Shown: one piece after another, positions 1 to 12,540 of the stretch | Layout: every line of letters begins with the position of its first letter | How positions within the stretch are numbered: position 1 is the first letter of the stretch | Origin: Spirometra erinaceieuropaei | Taxonomy: Eukaryota; Platyhelminthes; Cestoda; Diphyllobothriidea; Diphyllobothriidae | Length of the DNA stretch: 64,000 nucleotides | Assembly: GCA_902702965.1 (NCBI GenBank) | Contig: CACRXP010000003.1 | Span: 8,181-72,180, forward strand | Direction of reading: 5' to 3' | The notes under the pieces: generated by a model | What the model saw: only the letters and a program-made list of their open reading frames with translations | Told to the model about the DNA's origin: nothing | The model's database searches: none | Translations under genes and position numbers: made by a program

Positions 1-1421
1 GTGGGTATCGAAGTTGAGGTGGTGCTCAAAGTGCTCACGCTAGCGCTCGACTTTGACCGAGTTGTCAGCAATAAAGCCGCCGCTCACGTCGCGAACAGAG
101 TCACTCAGTGTAGAGGGCTTACCACTGACTTGACGGATAAGTTGGTAGAGTTTTCGAGTGACAACAACGTTCGACGCCTGTTCCATGGAGGTTGCTATTT
201 CTGCCAAATATTGCTTCCGGTCATCCCTGGCCGATTTTGCCGTCATCTTCCGAAGTTGGCGGAAGCAGCCATCGTTACGGGACCTGTCTCGAACCATCTG
301 AACAGACAACTGCAGGGTTCTTCTGCTGATCCAGTCACTGCAGCGTCGCTGGGTGTATCCAAGGATTTTCTCAGCTGCCCATAGACTGACGTCTTCAGTG
401 ACGACCATTGGTTACTGCCTTCTCTGTCGGCTCGGGTCGCAAAAAGGGTCCGGATTTCTCTGCTCAGAGCCTCGGCAGTGCTGGTTTGCCGGTTTTTGCG
501 ACATCGAGGCGTCTAGGACGTGGAATTTTTGGCGCGGATGAGAGATGAACTTTCAAGCATGTACGGACGAGGACATGGTCTGACTCATGGGCGTTACCCG
601 TCTCGGCACCACGCATCGATCTGCTATCGTGAATCCAGCTGCGGAACCTTGAGCTGACTAGTATGTAATCAATCTGACTGGCCGTATAGCCGTCGTTTGA
701 ATACCAGGTCAGTAGATATATTTGCGATGTTGGAAACACGTGTTGGTGACAAGCAGTGGGTTCTGATCAGCGAGGTTCAGCAATCTCTCGCCATTTTCAC
801 ATCGGGACCCAAGCCCAGTGGCCAAGAAGATGACTGTGTGTGTGTGGCGTCGCCAGGTCCAGTCCCACCATTCTAATCCGCGGCGACAATCAGCAGATCG
901 CAGCGAGGGGGTCGTTCAACTAACACTTGCAACTGCAAGTAAAACGCCGCTTTAACGCGCTGTTCGGCAGCTGAAGTTAGTGCGTACACAGAGACGATCG
1001 AGATGTTCGTGAAGAGACCCTTCAGTCGCACGTAGGCCATCCGGTTATTGACTGGTTCCCAAGCAGGTAATGCGAGATCTGCTTGCTGCGAGGGCGATAA
1101 CCACACCGTGTCAACCAGAAGAGTCGCGCGGGCCGCTTAGTACAGAGTGGAATGTGATTCGACTCCAGAAATCTTTATTTATCGGGAGCCTGAGTCAGGG
1201 AGTCGGACTTCAGACAGACAGCAGACATCCACGTTGTACTGATCAAGGCTGCGTGCGGTCAGACTTTGGGTACCGGGGTCCAGGGACGTTAGCCCCTTCC
1301 AGCATCTAATACCAAGAGTCCGTCCCCGATTGAGTAGTCCAGCTCGCATACTAATCGCGCACACCACTGGAACAGGGCTGCGGTGCGCATTGGTTCCCCC
1401 ATGCGGTTCCAGCATGCGCAT
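1..1421 (-). mobile_element. RTE-type LINE, 5' endonuclease part (family alpha), cut by window edge
   Basis: Broken minus-strand frames read in order from about 1421 down to 1 as the N-terminal half of a non-LTR retrotransposon polyprotein. Visible pieces are an endonuclease start with NVDVCCLSE near 1200, a middle piece with ISIVSVYALTSAAEQRVK near 950-1010, an endonuclease end with SQIDYILVS and the catalytic-type SDHVLVRT near 560-680, and a linker (AAEKILGYTQRR, RKLYQLIRQVSGKPS) near 60-380. The frame changes between pieces, so it is a pseudogene. The reverse transcriptase would lie left of position 1. From memory of the family, the fragment at 56930-57890 is the C-terminal part of the same LINE type. 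The element would nick target DNA and prime cDNA synthesis there (family knowledge). Confidence 0.85.
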
Positions 1422-2960
1422 CCAATATCATGAACTGTCTACCGGTCCAGCTTACCTCCAAGCCTCCGATCTTTGTAGGGAGACAATATTTGTAGAAAGG
1501 TGGCTTGCTTATTTCTAATTCAAATTGCATCAACAGAAACGCCACTTGGATGCCTCTGACGGATGTAAACTGCTGAGTGTCGCACTTCGCGCCAGTTATT
1601 AGATTGAAGGCAGTGGTTCCTCCAGGGCGTACCATCCTACCGGCCATCTTCAAACATGCCATGAAAACGATTCTAATGTGAAGCCGGGTGGTGCTTTAAA
1701 TAATTCGGACTCAAAACATCTTGATTATACGATAGTTTGTTCAGCATTTCGTCAGGCTGTGCTTTTTGTCATCAAAGGCGGGTGCTATTCCTCTTCACTG
1801 AAGGACGAATACGGACATTTTTCGAAATTGGCACGAAGCCGTGCTAACAAGAAACATAGCGAGCTCGTCGTACGTCATTGTAACCCACCATCCCACACTA
1901 TCTCAATATTCTCTTGTGGAATTACTCGGCCTCGACTAGAGCGCACTTGCTTACTACTGCCTCATGCGACTACCAGTTGTTTCTGAAAAAAAGTGGCGGT
2001 TTTGTATGTTTGAATCCCTCAAATAGCTCTTTTCGACGGCATTCGTTATCAAGGGCAAATGTTAAGTCAAGTTTTGATGGTTGGATTCACCAATTCAAAT
2101 TGATACTGAAGTTAGATAAGATTAGGTCGAAAATGCGTACTTACTCGGAGAAAGATTAGGATAAATAATGAAGTCAGTTTTTATGATTAAGAAGTTACGA
2201 TTTTCTATTCTGACGTTTGTATTGAAAAAGTGGCGGCCGACCAAATGATAGAACCATCGTTCCGTTTGTCCGCCGTATGGTACGCTTGAATTGTCGGCCG
2301 TGCTTTCCTTGCAGAGACAACACAAACACAACTCGCATGTTCTTCTTTCTCTTCGAGGCAAATATGACTATAATTATGGCATATTAAGCCTGTAAATTCG
2401 CAGTCTGCATCACCCTTTTTTACGATTGCGATAAATGGTTTCTGCTGTTCACTGACCTGCGACATCTCAAGATGTTTGCTAGATGGGGCCTTCATTAGCA
2501 GTTGTAGCCCCAGAGAACAGACCATTTCAGTCGTTGGAAGCCATCACCGCTCGAAACACTGACGCAAAACAGACGCTAGAATCTGGTCGATTTAAAAAGT
2601 TTGGCAAAAAACTCCACGGGTTTAACACGGGACGATGTCTCTTTATGAAGCCTTCATACAATCTGATAAAATTGTCGCGGACTCCGGATGAAGTAGGTGG
2701 ACACTACCGAGGCCTCTCTGGAGAAATGTTGGACGCGTAGCCCTCGTTTTCGACTTCAAGACTTGACTCCACTATCCGAGGTTCGAGCCGAGCCACAGTA
2801 TAGTAGATGTCCTACTGTATGTCGTGCCGGTACTAGAGTCAGTAACACTCACATATTTGTAGGATCACCCTTCTGTCTGTCGTCAAGTAGTTTTAAGAAT
2901 TTATATTAAAAAAGTTGAAGAGTTAGTTTGACCATGCTCTAGTAGCTCTAGACCCGTATC
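1422..2960. other. No gene recognised
   Basis: The first 200-250 bases may be the 5' untranslated part of the LINE that ends at 1421. Beyond that I see only short, unconserved reading frames and no RNA or repeat that I recognise. Confidence 0.5.
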
Positions 2961-3016
2961 TGTTTGGGCCTTTGATGATAGGTTCGAAGAGGAAATCAAA
3001 ACGTCAGGCCAATAAA
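2961..3016 (+). other. Decayed hammerhead-ribozyme-like motif
   Basis: A 5' GGCCT (2967-2971) is followed by TTGATGA (2972-2978), a possible stem II (AGGTTC against GAAAT), then CAAAACGTC (2997-3005) and AGGCC (3006-3010), which pairs with the first GGCCT as stem I. The hammerhead core is CUGANGA...GAAA...GUC, so this copy differs at two core positions (C3 to T, G12 to A) and should be inactive. The string ACGTCAGGCCAATAA is shared with the inverted repeat at 46600-46763. Hammerheads of this kind are known in Penelope-like and other retroelements; that assignment is inference. Confidence 0.35.
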
Positions 3017-3254
3017 GCTCTTGTTTCAGCGATCGTGTTTACTTCTTCAAGTAGCTGATTTTGTCTAACAATGTACTGTAGTAACATAAGAATTGTCGTC
3101 CCTATTGTCCATGCCATTGCTTGTTAACCCGGCTGAAACCTCTAACGATAATCAATTTACTCGACAAACGGTGGACGTGGGTACGTTTTTTAGGCACTGT
3201 AAAGTAGATGCTAAGCTTTTAGGGTGCGCAGGTTAGTTACCCGATATGCGGATC

Positions 3255-3620
3255 GCTGATTCGGCTGTAGCTAACAGAGTACCATTTTCGAAGGTGGGGG
3301 AGGGGGGGGCAGGCTCAGGTGCATGTTCACGCAGCGCCAGTTGGGATCCGAGCCGTCTCCTTTTTTGTATGAAATCTTTGTCAGTGTACACTGCGGACCA
3401 GAGGGGATGGTGACACACCCATGTGCGGGTTTTTGGCATATCAGCACCGGGCCAAGGTAGGGGAGGTGGAGGGAGTACGGTAGGTGCGACGTAAATCTAC
3501 TATCACTATAAACGAATCCACGTGCAAGTCAGCGTCCCTGCTCTCACCATGCTGTGGAGTATACGGCGGACCCCGTCAGTCGCGGCGTTGGAACTGCCGG
3601 TCTCGGATGACTTACGAACG
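3255..3620 (-). repeat. Dispersed repeat R, minus-orientation copy
   Basis: This stretch shares blocks with six other places in the window: GCGGACCAGAGGGGATGG, then GGAGTACGGTAGGTGCG and TACTATCACTATAAACGAA, then CACGTGCAAGTCAGCGTCCCTGCT broken here by a few changes. It is interrupted by divergent sequence between 3300 and 3380. It encodes nothing recognisable. See the copy at 43945-44370 for the fullest unit. Confidence 0.6.
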
Positions 3621-4588
3621 TCCCCGGTTCTCCAAATCCCCGATTATTATCGGTACAGAGAAAAATTTCGCAAGCAGACTTTAAAAGCCGTGCATAAGTT
3701 TAGGGCGATTGACGTAGGGCACACAGTCCGTGTTTTCTCGTTTATTTTGGCTGGAAGTTTACTGATCAAATGGTATTCTTTACAAGATGGATATTAGTTG
3801 CTATGTCCAGCATTTCCTTATTTTGAAGCCGGGATCTTTCAGTCTCGAAGAGTACTTTTTCTATTCATTTGCGAGAATCATCTACCGTAATCACTTGTGA
3901 AGGGTTTGTTGCTGTTTAGGGACGCTGTGACAGTCTTTCATAGCTATTGAAGAGAGTTGTACCGGCGGGAAGCTGAATGCTACTTAAGCAGTTACACGCA
4001 AAGAGGACTACCACTGTCTTAGTCCACCCATTAGAGACCACTCCTAACCGCATAAGTTGGACTTCATGACTTTGAAAAGAACGCGCCTGGAAACTCGACC
4101 ATGCTTTTTGGATAGACTGGTTTACACATAATTTAGCAATCTCAACCATCGGCCAAGAAAAATGGACGCTTACAGAGAAGTAAAAGGCAGCCCCACTGTA
4201 TCTCTTTCTGTATCGCTTCTGGAGCCCTTGGGCCCCGCGACCATTTTTACTTTAGATTTTGTAGGTACTAAATTAATGGAACTTTCTTCTGTTCTCCGAA
4301 TAACTTGGAGGTAGAGGCCAATAGGTTGTGCTGTCAAAATCTAGCATTTATGATCCTTGTCCACATTTATGCAGGGTCTTCTTTTTGTGTTAGGTACGTG
4401 CACGTTTTCCACCAACAGTTCGCTATCGTCGCATTGGTCTCTGATTTGGCCCATCATTTCATATTGCAATCTCTTGCGTGTGTGCGTACTGATCTCTTCT
4501 ACTGCTTATTTCGACATTAATGAGCCTTATAATCTTACTTCCTAGTTTCGTGGTCTGCCGCCTTCGAGGTGCTAGCGTGTTTAACGTT
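3621..4588. other. Upstream region of PRMT7; nothing recognised
   Basis: No conserved reading frame or repeat seen. It should contain the promoter and possibly a 5' untranslated exon of the methyltransferase gene, but no element could be pinpointed. Confidence 0.45.
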
Positions 4589-7500
4589 ATGACACAAGGT
4601 GACGGAAAGTCCATCAATGGGTCATTCGTATGTCAGGTCAGTCCCATTACGGGCTCTGTGCAGTGGAATCTCGTTGATATGGACTACGCTTTTGAACAGG
4701 AGATTGCCCGTTCCGCCTATGCGGACATGCTGCACGACTCTGATCGTAACCGAAAATACCATGAGGCTATCTGTCACGTCATACGCGGCATGAAATCCAC
4801 CGACCCTAATCGCTTGATTCACGTTCTTGACATCGGAACGGGCACGGGCATCCTTGCCATGATGGCGGCTCGAGCAGGCGCAGATACTGTCACCGCCTGC
4901 GAGGCCTTCTCTCCTATGGCCAAGTGTGCGAGACGAGTTATCCGGGCCAATGGTCTACAACATCATGTTCGCGTGATTGGGAAACGCTCCACTGACCTGG
5001 TGATCGGACATGACATGGAACAGCGTGCGAACGTCCTTGTCGCCGAACTCCTTGACACCGAATTGATTGGTGAGGGGGCCCTGGAGACGTATAGGCATGC
5101 TGCCGACCACCTACTGACCCCGGATGCCGTTTTGATTCCATGCAAGGCCCGTATGTTCATGCAGGTAAGGTGTTGTTTCCTGATGTGAATATGTTTAGGG
5201 TTAGTTTTGTTTTAACTTCGCTGCCTGATTTTAATAGGTTTTGGACTCACCATTTCTTTGGTCTCATCACAAAATACACCCGGCGCCGACCCAAGAATCT
5301 GGCGTGCTGCATCGCCAGACTTCCATCTTTCCCACACGATCGGTACAGGACTGTTCCGGCTGCGCATCAGTCTTTGATATTCAAGCTTCCCAGTTGCTTG
5401 TTTTTAATGAAACTGGACAAAATGAAGGTCAGAGGAGGGGATACGTTAAGTGTCTCCTGGACACACCTTTACAGTTCCATGAATTTATCTTCTCGCCGCC
5501 TTCCTCAAATGTAATGTTGCGCGACTCCAAACGCATACTTGGTGAGCTTGTTTTCTGTCTTGCTCATAAATATTATTACCCCAAGTTCACTGAGTGTATT
5601 CCCCTTTGTACTTATTGTTCCAGGACTCAGATGCTGCAATCAATGGGCAGCATGTTCGACTCGTTCAGCGGTTTTAACGTCAAAGCTAACCCTCTGGGCA
5701 CTTGTTTTGTGACCGGCCAAAGCCATTTCTCAGCTCTCAGTGTTTGCCTTCCGATTCTAACCCCAGCCTGTTCGCATGTAGTCATCCGGTGGAGTTGAAG
5801 TGAGTTATCAGGCTCTGTGACCATCCCCGATCAGATATATTAATGGGCCACTTTGCCCATTGTAGGGCTTAACTCAGCCGGCGGTCTTCTGCCTTCTACA
5901 CGACAAACAAGCCCAGAGTGGTCGTTCTTCGTCTTCGTTAGTAATTCCTATTTCTAACTTTTCACCGTCGTATGACGACTCGTAGGGGTTCTAGACCAGT
6001 GCTCATGGACAAGGCGGAAAACTCCTGACGTTAGAATACTGTTTGCAGACGATGGCAAACAAGTCAGTTTTGGCCGTTACAGCGTCCCTCATATCCGTTG
6101 GTAGTGCTCTGGATTAGTAATTACCAGTAATAGTCGCGCTGTGTAAATGACAGATCTATCCATGCGCCAAAGGACACCACGAACCAATTTAATTGGCAAG
6201 TCTTTGCTGTCTTACTCAAGGTTCTTGAATATACCGCTTTCCACTGGTAAATTACTAGTTTTCACTATCCCAGCGATTCGATACTGAGTCTGGCATAGCT
6301 TGTGCGATTCCAGGTAACTAGAACGCGTTATTATAGCAAACTATGGAAAATAAGGTAAACGAATCTCGATCAGTCGCACAGCTGGTAAGCGTGTCCCCTA
6401 AGGCGCCCGTTTCTGACTTAAAAGACCTCTTATTCGACATAGTCATCAAGGATGATTTAATTATTCCCACTTAGTAATTAAGCCCGGTTGTTGGTTGTCT
6501 TCTGTTCTTGCCCCGTAAACCATTTAGTTATGTTCAGGGCCAGCTTAGCGCATCTCAGAGTCAACTCACATGTGTTGTCCTCGGCTGACTGTTCTCATGA
6601 CCTGGCGGTCCACAGCCGGTCTCACGTTTGTCAGCGAACGCAACTTAATTTTGCCCGTGTCAATCGGTTTAACTCACGTCCCCTCCAGGAGTGCGAGGAC
6701 GTTTTCTAGGAACGGCCGTCAGCACGAGCTTTAGACTTTACGTTTGGTGGAAGTCAAGTCCACTAAGCTGTCTAGGAAACGCCGGCATACACAACGTATC
6801 TGTCTTTGTTTACGCGGCGCTAATATTTAGGGATGCAGACATTTATGTTGAGGCCCTCGTGTAAGTACGAAACTGCTGTCAAGTTTGCCGAAGCAAAGTG
6901 AAAGACTAGGACTATATTGCTCCAGCACCGCACCTATGTCTGCTCTAACCAACATCTCTAATTCTAACTTCAGGAAAGGCAAGAATCGACGGGACCGCAC
7001 ACGCCATAGTTGTTTGGTGGGACCTGCAAATGGAGCCGTCAGGAACGGTAGCACCGATCTCGACTGCCCCTTCATGGGCAGGCGAGACAACGGCCTGGCG
7101 GGACCACTGGATGCAGGCCATCTACTTCCCTAGACGCGCTTTGAAACTTAACCGTGGAGAGGCGTTTGCGGTGGACTTTGCCCATGATGCTGTCTCCATG
7201 TGGTTTGACATTGTGCCAGTTCAATCTACCCAACCTACTGCGATAGAGCGTCCGGTATGTACGTGCGGTGCACATGTTGCCTGGCCACGTTCTCGAATAG
7301 CTGAACTTAATTCTGGTGAATTTCAGGAGTTCAAAAGCGAATTCGCTGACAGAGTGTCAAGATACCTTTACGAACGTGATGTAGATACTGTGGCCCTAGT
7401 CATGCTAGCAGATGCGTCGACAGTTCCATTGACAATCATTGACTCTGTGTGTGCGTCACCCAACTTTGCGTCTAAGTCTATCCGCTTTCTCCATTACGAG

Positions 7501-8352
7501 TGCTCGCCGCTGTCGGCACGACTAATGAAGGCCGTCTACTCCGAACTCCCCGAAGCTGTTTCTGCCAAGATTGATGTGATTCAGAATTTCGACGACCTGA
7601 AGAACGTCATTCTCGAGCTGTCGGTCAAGTCGACGGCTTTGGAGGTTTGCGTGCTTGGAGAACCTTACGTCCTCGCAGGCATTCTCCCATGGAGCGCACT
7701 TAACTTTTGGTACCTTTCGGGACAGATTGCGTCGAAACTCCCACAAGTACCTCTTAAGTTACTTTCCCCCACGCGTCTACGCGTCTGGGCTGTTGCAATG
7801 GATTTTGACCACCTGTGGAAAATTCGTGCCCCAGTGGGAAGTAATTGCGAGGGCTTTGATTTACGCGAATTTGACAGACTGGTCCTCTCTGCCGCCCGTA
7901 ATACGGATGCACCGGTGGAGCCTCAGCCTCTGTGGGAGTACACAGGTAAAGCACGTTCCGAGCCAGAGGTTGCCTTTGATATTGACTTGCAAATACCCCC
8001 AGTAATCTCTAGGAGAGGTCCTGTTCCTCCCGACTGTAAATCGTGCATTATCAGACAGGACTGTAAAATCAGCTTGTCCAGTCCCGCTGTAAATGCTGTT
8101 GCTTTTTGGGCCGAATGGCTGACACATTCGGAGACAGAGTCCTGGAGAGCTGTTGCCGGTCCAAGTAGTCCGGTAAAAGTGGAAGAAGAAGTTGAATGGT
8201 GCCAGCATGGACCACAAAGTGGCGTCTTCATTTTTTCAGAGGAGCTGAAAGAAAGGATTAAATCGGAGTCCCTCCGTCTGTTGGACGTTTCAGCCGACTT
8301 TGACTTTCGTTCAGGAGAGTTGTCTTTCGCAGTTGACGTTCGGTCCCCATAA
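4589..8352 (+). CDS. PRMT7: Protein arginine methyltransferase 7 (type III PRMT), three exons
   Basis: Exons are 4589-5164, 5238-5541 and 6974-8352 (stop TAA). Introns are 73 nt and 1432 nt, with GT/AG ends (gtaagg..atag, gtgagc..tcag) and matching phases (0, then 1). The model gives 752 residues; human PRMT7 has 692. It contains the tandem methyltransferase layout of the family: motif I VLDIGTGTG at about residues 79-87, the double-E loop ELLDTELIGEGAL at about 153-165, the WRDHWMQ segment (THW loop) at about 335-341, and a second degenerate methyltransferase half in exon 3 with CVLGEPYV and DHLWKIRAP. The family monomethylates arginine on histones and splicing proteins using S-adenosylmethionine. 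The start is the ATG nearest the conserved TGSVQW region; an in-frame ATG at 4520 would add 23 residues. The long second intron shows nothing recognisable. No frame break is visible, so the gene is probably functional. Confidence 0.93.
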
Positions 8353-8752
8353 TCTTTTCGCGTGGTGACGACTTGTTACTTTAAACAACTGCTGTGGAAA
8401 ACCCCGACAAAAAGGTTATTCTAATCGAAGATTACAATCACTTTTATAACCTTCGTAACACCAGACCACACCTACTTGTACATGAGAATAAAGAGACAAC
8501 TTCGCGCAACTCGTCATTATTTTTCAATTCGAATCGTGGTTATTGTAAAAAATGGGCAGCGGGAAGGCGCAGTAACCACAAAAATGCGGAGACAAGTTTG
8601 TGTGGGAATGAGGCTTGACGGCACGATGGAGGGTCGATCTTGGCTGCCACTTATTTAAAATCCGAGGGTCATTAAAATAATAGTTACAGAACCGAGTTGC
8701 ACAAGTCCCATATGCCTTCGGCGCGGAAACGTTTTTTTGCGTTGGCACTTCA
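8353..8752. other. Gap between convergent PRMT7 and DCTD genes
   Basis: About 400 bases of 3' flank shared by two converging genes. It should hold both polyadenylation regions. Short frames here look random. Confidence 0.5.
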
Positions 8753-9431
8753 TTAACTGAGATTGATAGCCACTGTGCGTCCCGTCTTGTTAAACGGACT
8801 AGAGGAGAGTATTAAGGCGGAAAAACGTTTGCTGACGGCATACTGCTGATAGTCATTTGATAAATAGCAATGACTGTTCCAAAAAGAGAAAAGCGGAATA
8901 AATTAAGGAATGCGATTAAGTGTAGGACGTACGTCGTTTTCACACCAGCCTTGGCAAACATGATTTTGGCAGCATCGTTTTGCGGTTTACTAACCTTCTT
9001 TTCGCCAAAGTAGACCACCTCCTTAATTCCAGATTGAATAATAACTTTCGCACATTCATTACATGGAAAGAGAGTGGAATACAGTGTGCAGTTTTTCACA
9101 TCAGCCGAGTTTTTGTTTAACACTGCGTTAAGCTCAGCATGGCAAACTTGAAATTTAAATATACTTGAATGACTTACCATACAGATGCTTGTTTTGAAGG
9201 GGATCGTCAAAACCCTTAGTCCACGGCATTTCATCGTCCGATAAACCTATTGGCATACCGTTATAACCAACGGAGACTATCTTATTTTCAGAATTTATGA
9301 TGCACACTCCGACCTCGTTTTAATGCATACAAAAACTAAAATCATACCTGTGTAATTGGATCTTTACTCCTCATAGCAGAGAGGAAGGCTAACGACATGA
9401 AATATTCATCCCAACTCAAATAATCCGTCCT
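8753..9431 (-). CDS. DCTD: Deoxycytidylate (dCMP) deaminase, 5' exon missing from model
   Basis: Minus-strand exons: 9431-9348 ([16 protein letters not shown]), 9313-9178 (contains VGYNGMP), and 9146 to about 8933 with the zinc site VCHAELNAV and [19 protein letters not shown]. His and Glu of HAE and the two Cys of PCNEC are the cytidine-deaminase-fold zinc ligands and proton shuttle, all intact. The enzyme converts dCMP to dUMP for thymidylate synthesis in the cytosol. Introns 9347-9314 (34 nt) and 9177-9147 (31 nt) have GT/AG ends and keep the frame. A possible last exon 8873-8753 after a 59-nt intron ends in TAA, but its peptide does not clearly match the family C-terminus, so the 3' end is uncertain. 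The start codon must lie upstream of 9431 (higher coordinates) in an exon I could not find. Confidence 0.9.
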
Positions 9432-11364
9432 CTTAACGTTACAAATAGTTGAAAAATCCTCCAAAGGGCCTCCATTTACTAAAGGGAAAAGGAAAATTAA
9501 TAATAATTAGGATGGTGGGGAAGGGGTGGGAGGCGGAAATAAAACTGGTCCTCTCGTCAAACTGTGGGTTAGAAGTCACTTCGACCCTATACATTTTTTG
9601 TCTTCATAAAGTAAGCTGCTCGAAAAGTCTAGACAAGAGATATCGGGGGTTGCGTGCACTTTTCAATTTCCGAATTTTGAAATATTTGACGAGTCTTTTG
9701 TGGGCCGATTGCGCAACAAACAAAATGGGAAGGACAAAACACATGCGAGCTAAGAATTAATTTGCCGACAGCCTCGATCTTCAGAAGTAGTATGGCGACA
9801 TACTCTCCAAATGCTCCCGTTCTAATGTGCGGTTCAGCAAACCGAGTACGGCTGCATACAGTTCACCCACAAAATCGCCAAAACGCGCTCAGAACGCTCC
9901 TATGCAATCTTCGGACTCAGACATCGACTCATGAAAGGAAAAAATACACGCTCTAACAAGAAATAGTACCTGGTTAAGTGTGAAACTATCTGCCTTATTG
10001 GGATAAATAAAAAATGATTTGTTAAGGCGACAATCAGGTCGGATTTTTGTATTAAAATGAGGTTCAGTCAACTTAAGGCCAGACGAGGTGTAGCGCTACT
10101 CATGAGTCTACAGTTTCATTAGTTCTAATAGATTACATTTAACTTCAAGAAAACTCGATGTGCTGACAAGATAGGAGGCAAGGGCACCCGCAACGTTTGG
10201 CGAGAGCGATACCTGTCAGCTGATATACATCCTCAAGGTCTGAGTAACCTACGATGATAGCCGTGGCGATTTTGTGAATGGCGACGTGAAATCAGGTTTA
10301 CTCGTACGCCACTTATCCTATTTGATTTCACAATCCTGGTTATGCGGTAGAGCTTTCTAGGGCGTCCTATAGACAGCAAATTCAGAAATATGCGGGAAGA
10401 TAGGTTGCCAGACGCAGTAATTATTCTGAAACCTCTGCATTACGGACAACATAGGGAGGACTAGCAGGTACGCAGTATTCCAGGCTAAATGAAATGCATG
10501 GCAAATGTACGCAGGTGTCCGAATGTGTTCTCAAAATTTCTTTGAGTGATGAAGCGTTTGTCGTAGGCCTTTTCAGCAGGACCTAAATGCCGCCTTGATA
10601 ATGAACTGTTAGTGGAAGTCAAAAAATCTTACATCTACAGCGAACTGGGTACTCCAGATGGTCTCGTCTCCCAGCAACAGTCCTATACGAATGTTCAAGC
10701 TTAGGTCGGGGTTGCTTATACGGAATGTGGACTTCGGCGTTTGCTGGTTTAGCAGACATGTATCCCTTCGCCCACAAAAATAGGAATGGTATGCTTGTAT
10801 TCACATTATTATTTACTGCGAGGAGGATGTGACGATAGAGGCCGATCGTGTTTGCTGGCTGTCAGGACGAGTGGCTGATGAGTAAAAGCCGGGAGTGACA
10901 GAGCGTGAACGTGGTGTAAATGTGCACAGGCGCGATAACTGTACCTTCCCGATTCGCCCTCATCGCACTGCAGTACAAATTACCTTAAATGCCTATAAAT
11001 GAGTGTTTTAGACTTATCTTCCAGAGAGGAAATTTTCACTAAATGTACATTATGTCCGGAAGAACTCTTTCTGCTTCATTCTCGTCAAAACCTCAATCAG
11101 CCAGGTAAGCGACCACGGCAGATAATGAGCATATAGTTCATTCGGAGAACTGCATCGGAAATACTGTTGAGAGACTGCATAACGAAGAAAGACGGCTGGC
11201 TGTGGGATCTAGAACTCGTTACGCCTTTTAAAACTGCTTTTGCATAGATCTCTATTTTTTGCGTCTCCAGGTAACTCACGAGTAATGAGACTTAAAAACC
11301 TAGACGATGTGTTACTAATGCCCGTCAAAGGCAACTTCGTTGGATACTTCGTTTGATCCGATTG
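9432..11364. other. Upstream region of DCTD; nothing recognised
   Basis: It should include the first exon and promoter of the deaminase gene. No conserved coding segment, RNA gene or repeat was recognised. Confidence 0.4.
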
Positions 11365-11455
11365 TGGAAGAACCGGCGGCCTGGGTTGGACTCGAATCCA
11401 CGACACCAGGGGAAACGCCGCCAATTTTTTTTACATTTAGACCACATTGATTAGT
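11365..11455 (-). repeat. Possible degenerate tRNA-derived SINE fragment
   Basis: On the minus strand a B-box-like GGATTCGAGTCCAACC is followed by TTCTTCCACAATCGG, reminiscent of the B box plus TTCCACACTTCGGGATTGGG found in the SINE at 46861. The 5' part and tail are not recognisable, so this is weak. Confidence 0.25.
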
Positions 11456-12540
11456 CAAAGCTACCAGAAACACTTATTAAGTGTTCAGATAGTCAAATAA
11501 TAAGTCGGAATTGGATGTGCTGCGCAGGGCAGAAGACAAATGACGGGGACTGAATAGATAACCGTTTTCGAGAAACTGACACTTACGTCATACCTTCACT
11601 CTAGATGCACACTGGCAATAAAGCGGCATGAACAAGACCACTTCAAATAGGATCATTCGGACAATTGCTAATTCGCATCGTCAGGTACTCGTAGATAGAT
11701 TACCTGCGATCTCTAGCTAACTGCTTGACTAATTGGAAGCTAAGTCCGTGAAAGTATCTGTGCGACCGAAGGTGGACACAAATACGTGCAAAACGTGCGA
11801 CCGCAAAATCGTGTGAGCGTTACTTTATAGTATCGCAATAGTAGGCGACTCAACTGCTGCCTGTATGCACATGAGTGCATACGCCAGGCAGGGGGGTCAC
11901 ATAATTGGAGACGCCTGGAGCAGGATCCTTACAAGCCTTCTTAAAAAGGACACCAGAAGGCTATTATCCCCAGATGGGGCATTCTCGGAGTTAGTAGACG
12001 GCGAGCAGAAGTTCAGGCACGCCTAGATGTCTTCACTTAAAACTCTCAAGGCTTAAAAAGTATGTCTTTGAAGATTGCGGCGGCGGCTGAGTTGAAAGAA
12101 ATCCGGGTAAACACCGTCAGTCTTACAGCGTACAACGAATTGGACAGTTGTTCGAACGGATTGAAGAGAATTTTCGTGTAAACCCTGGATGGAGGTAGTG
12201 TAGCCGCGTGCTGTTGAAGATGGCCGGTGCCACTTTCTTCACAACTGCCGACCTTCCTCCCACAAAATCCGCCGTAACTTATCTCTCCCACCCTCCACAT
12301 CAGTACCTTTCATGGCCCTCTGCTGCGGTTGCTCCTAGGGTTGCACTCCAACGGCTAAGCTGTCATAACGGTGTCACCTATCTATACGGACCATTCCCGT
12401 GATGCATTTCTCGTACATCAGCTGTTTCTCTGCTTATAAAATTACTTTCTTTTATTAGCACATATTTTGTGTCCGTCTAAGCCCTATTCTGTGTTGTTCA
12501 TCCGGACTAAGGCGATAGAATGTCTAATAGCTCTATTCAA
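11456..12540. other. Nothing recognised
   Basis: No coding, RNA or repeat signal that I can support. Confidence 0.4.

Noticed and set aside
4622..5160. Several minus-strand frames opposite PRMT7
   Set aside because: They are antisense shadows of a well-conserved exon.
5616..5740. Extra PRMT7 exon after a TTGTTCCAG acceptor
   Set aside because: Joining 5541 directly to 6974 restores the conserved protein exactly in phase; the extra segment adds unrelated residues and lacks a good donor.
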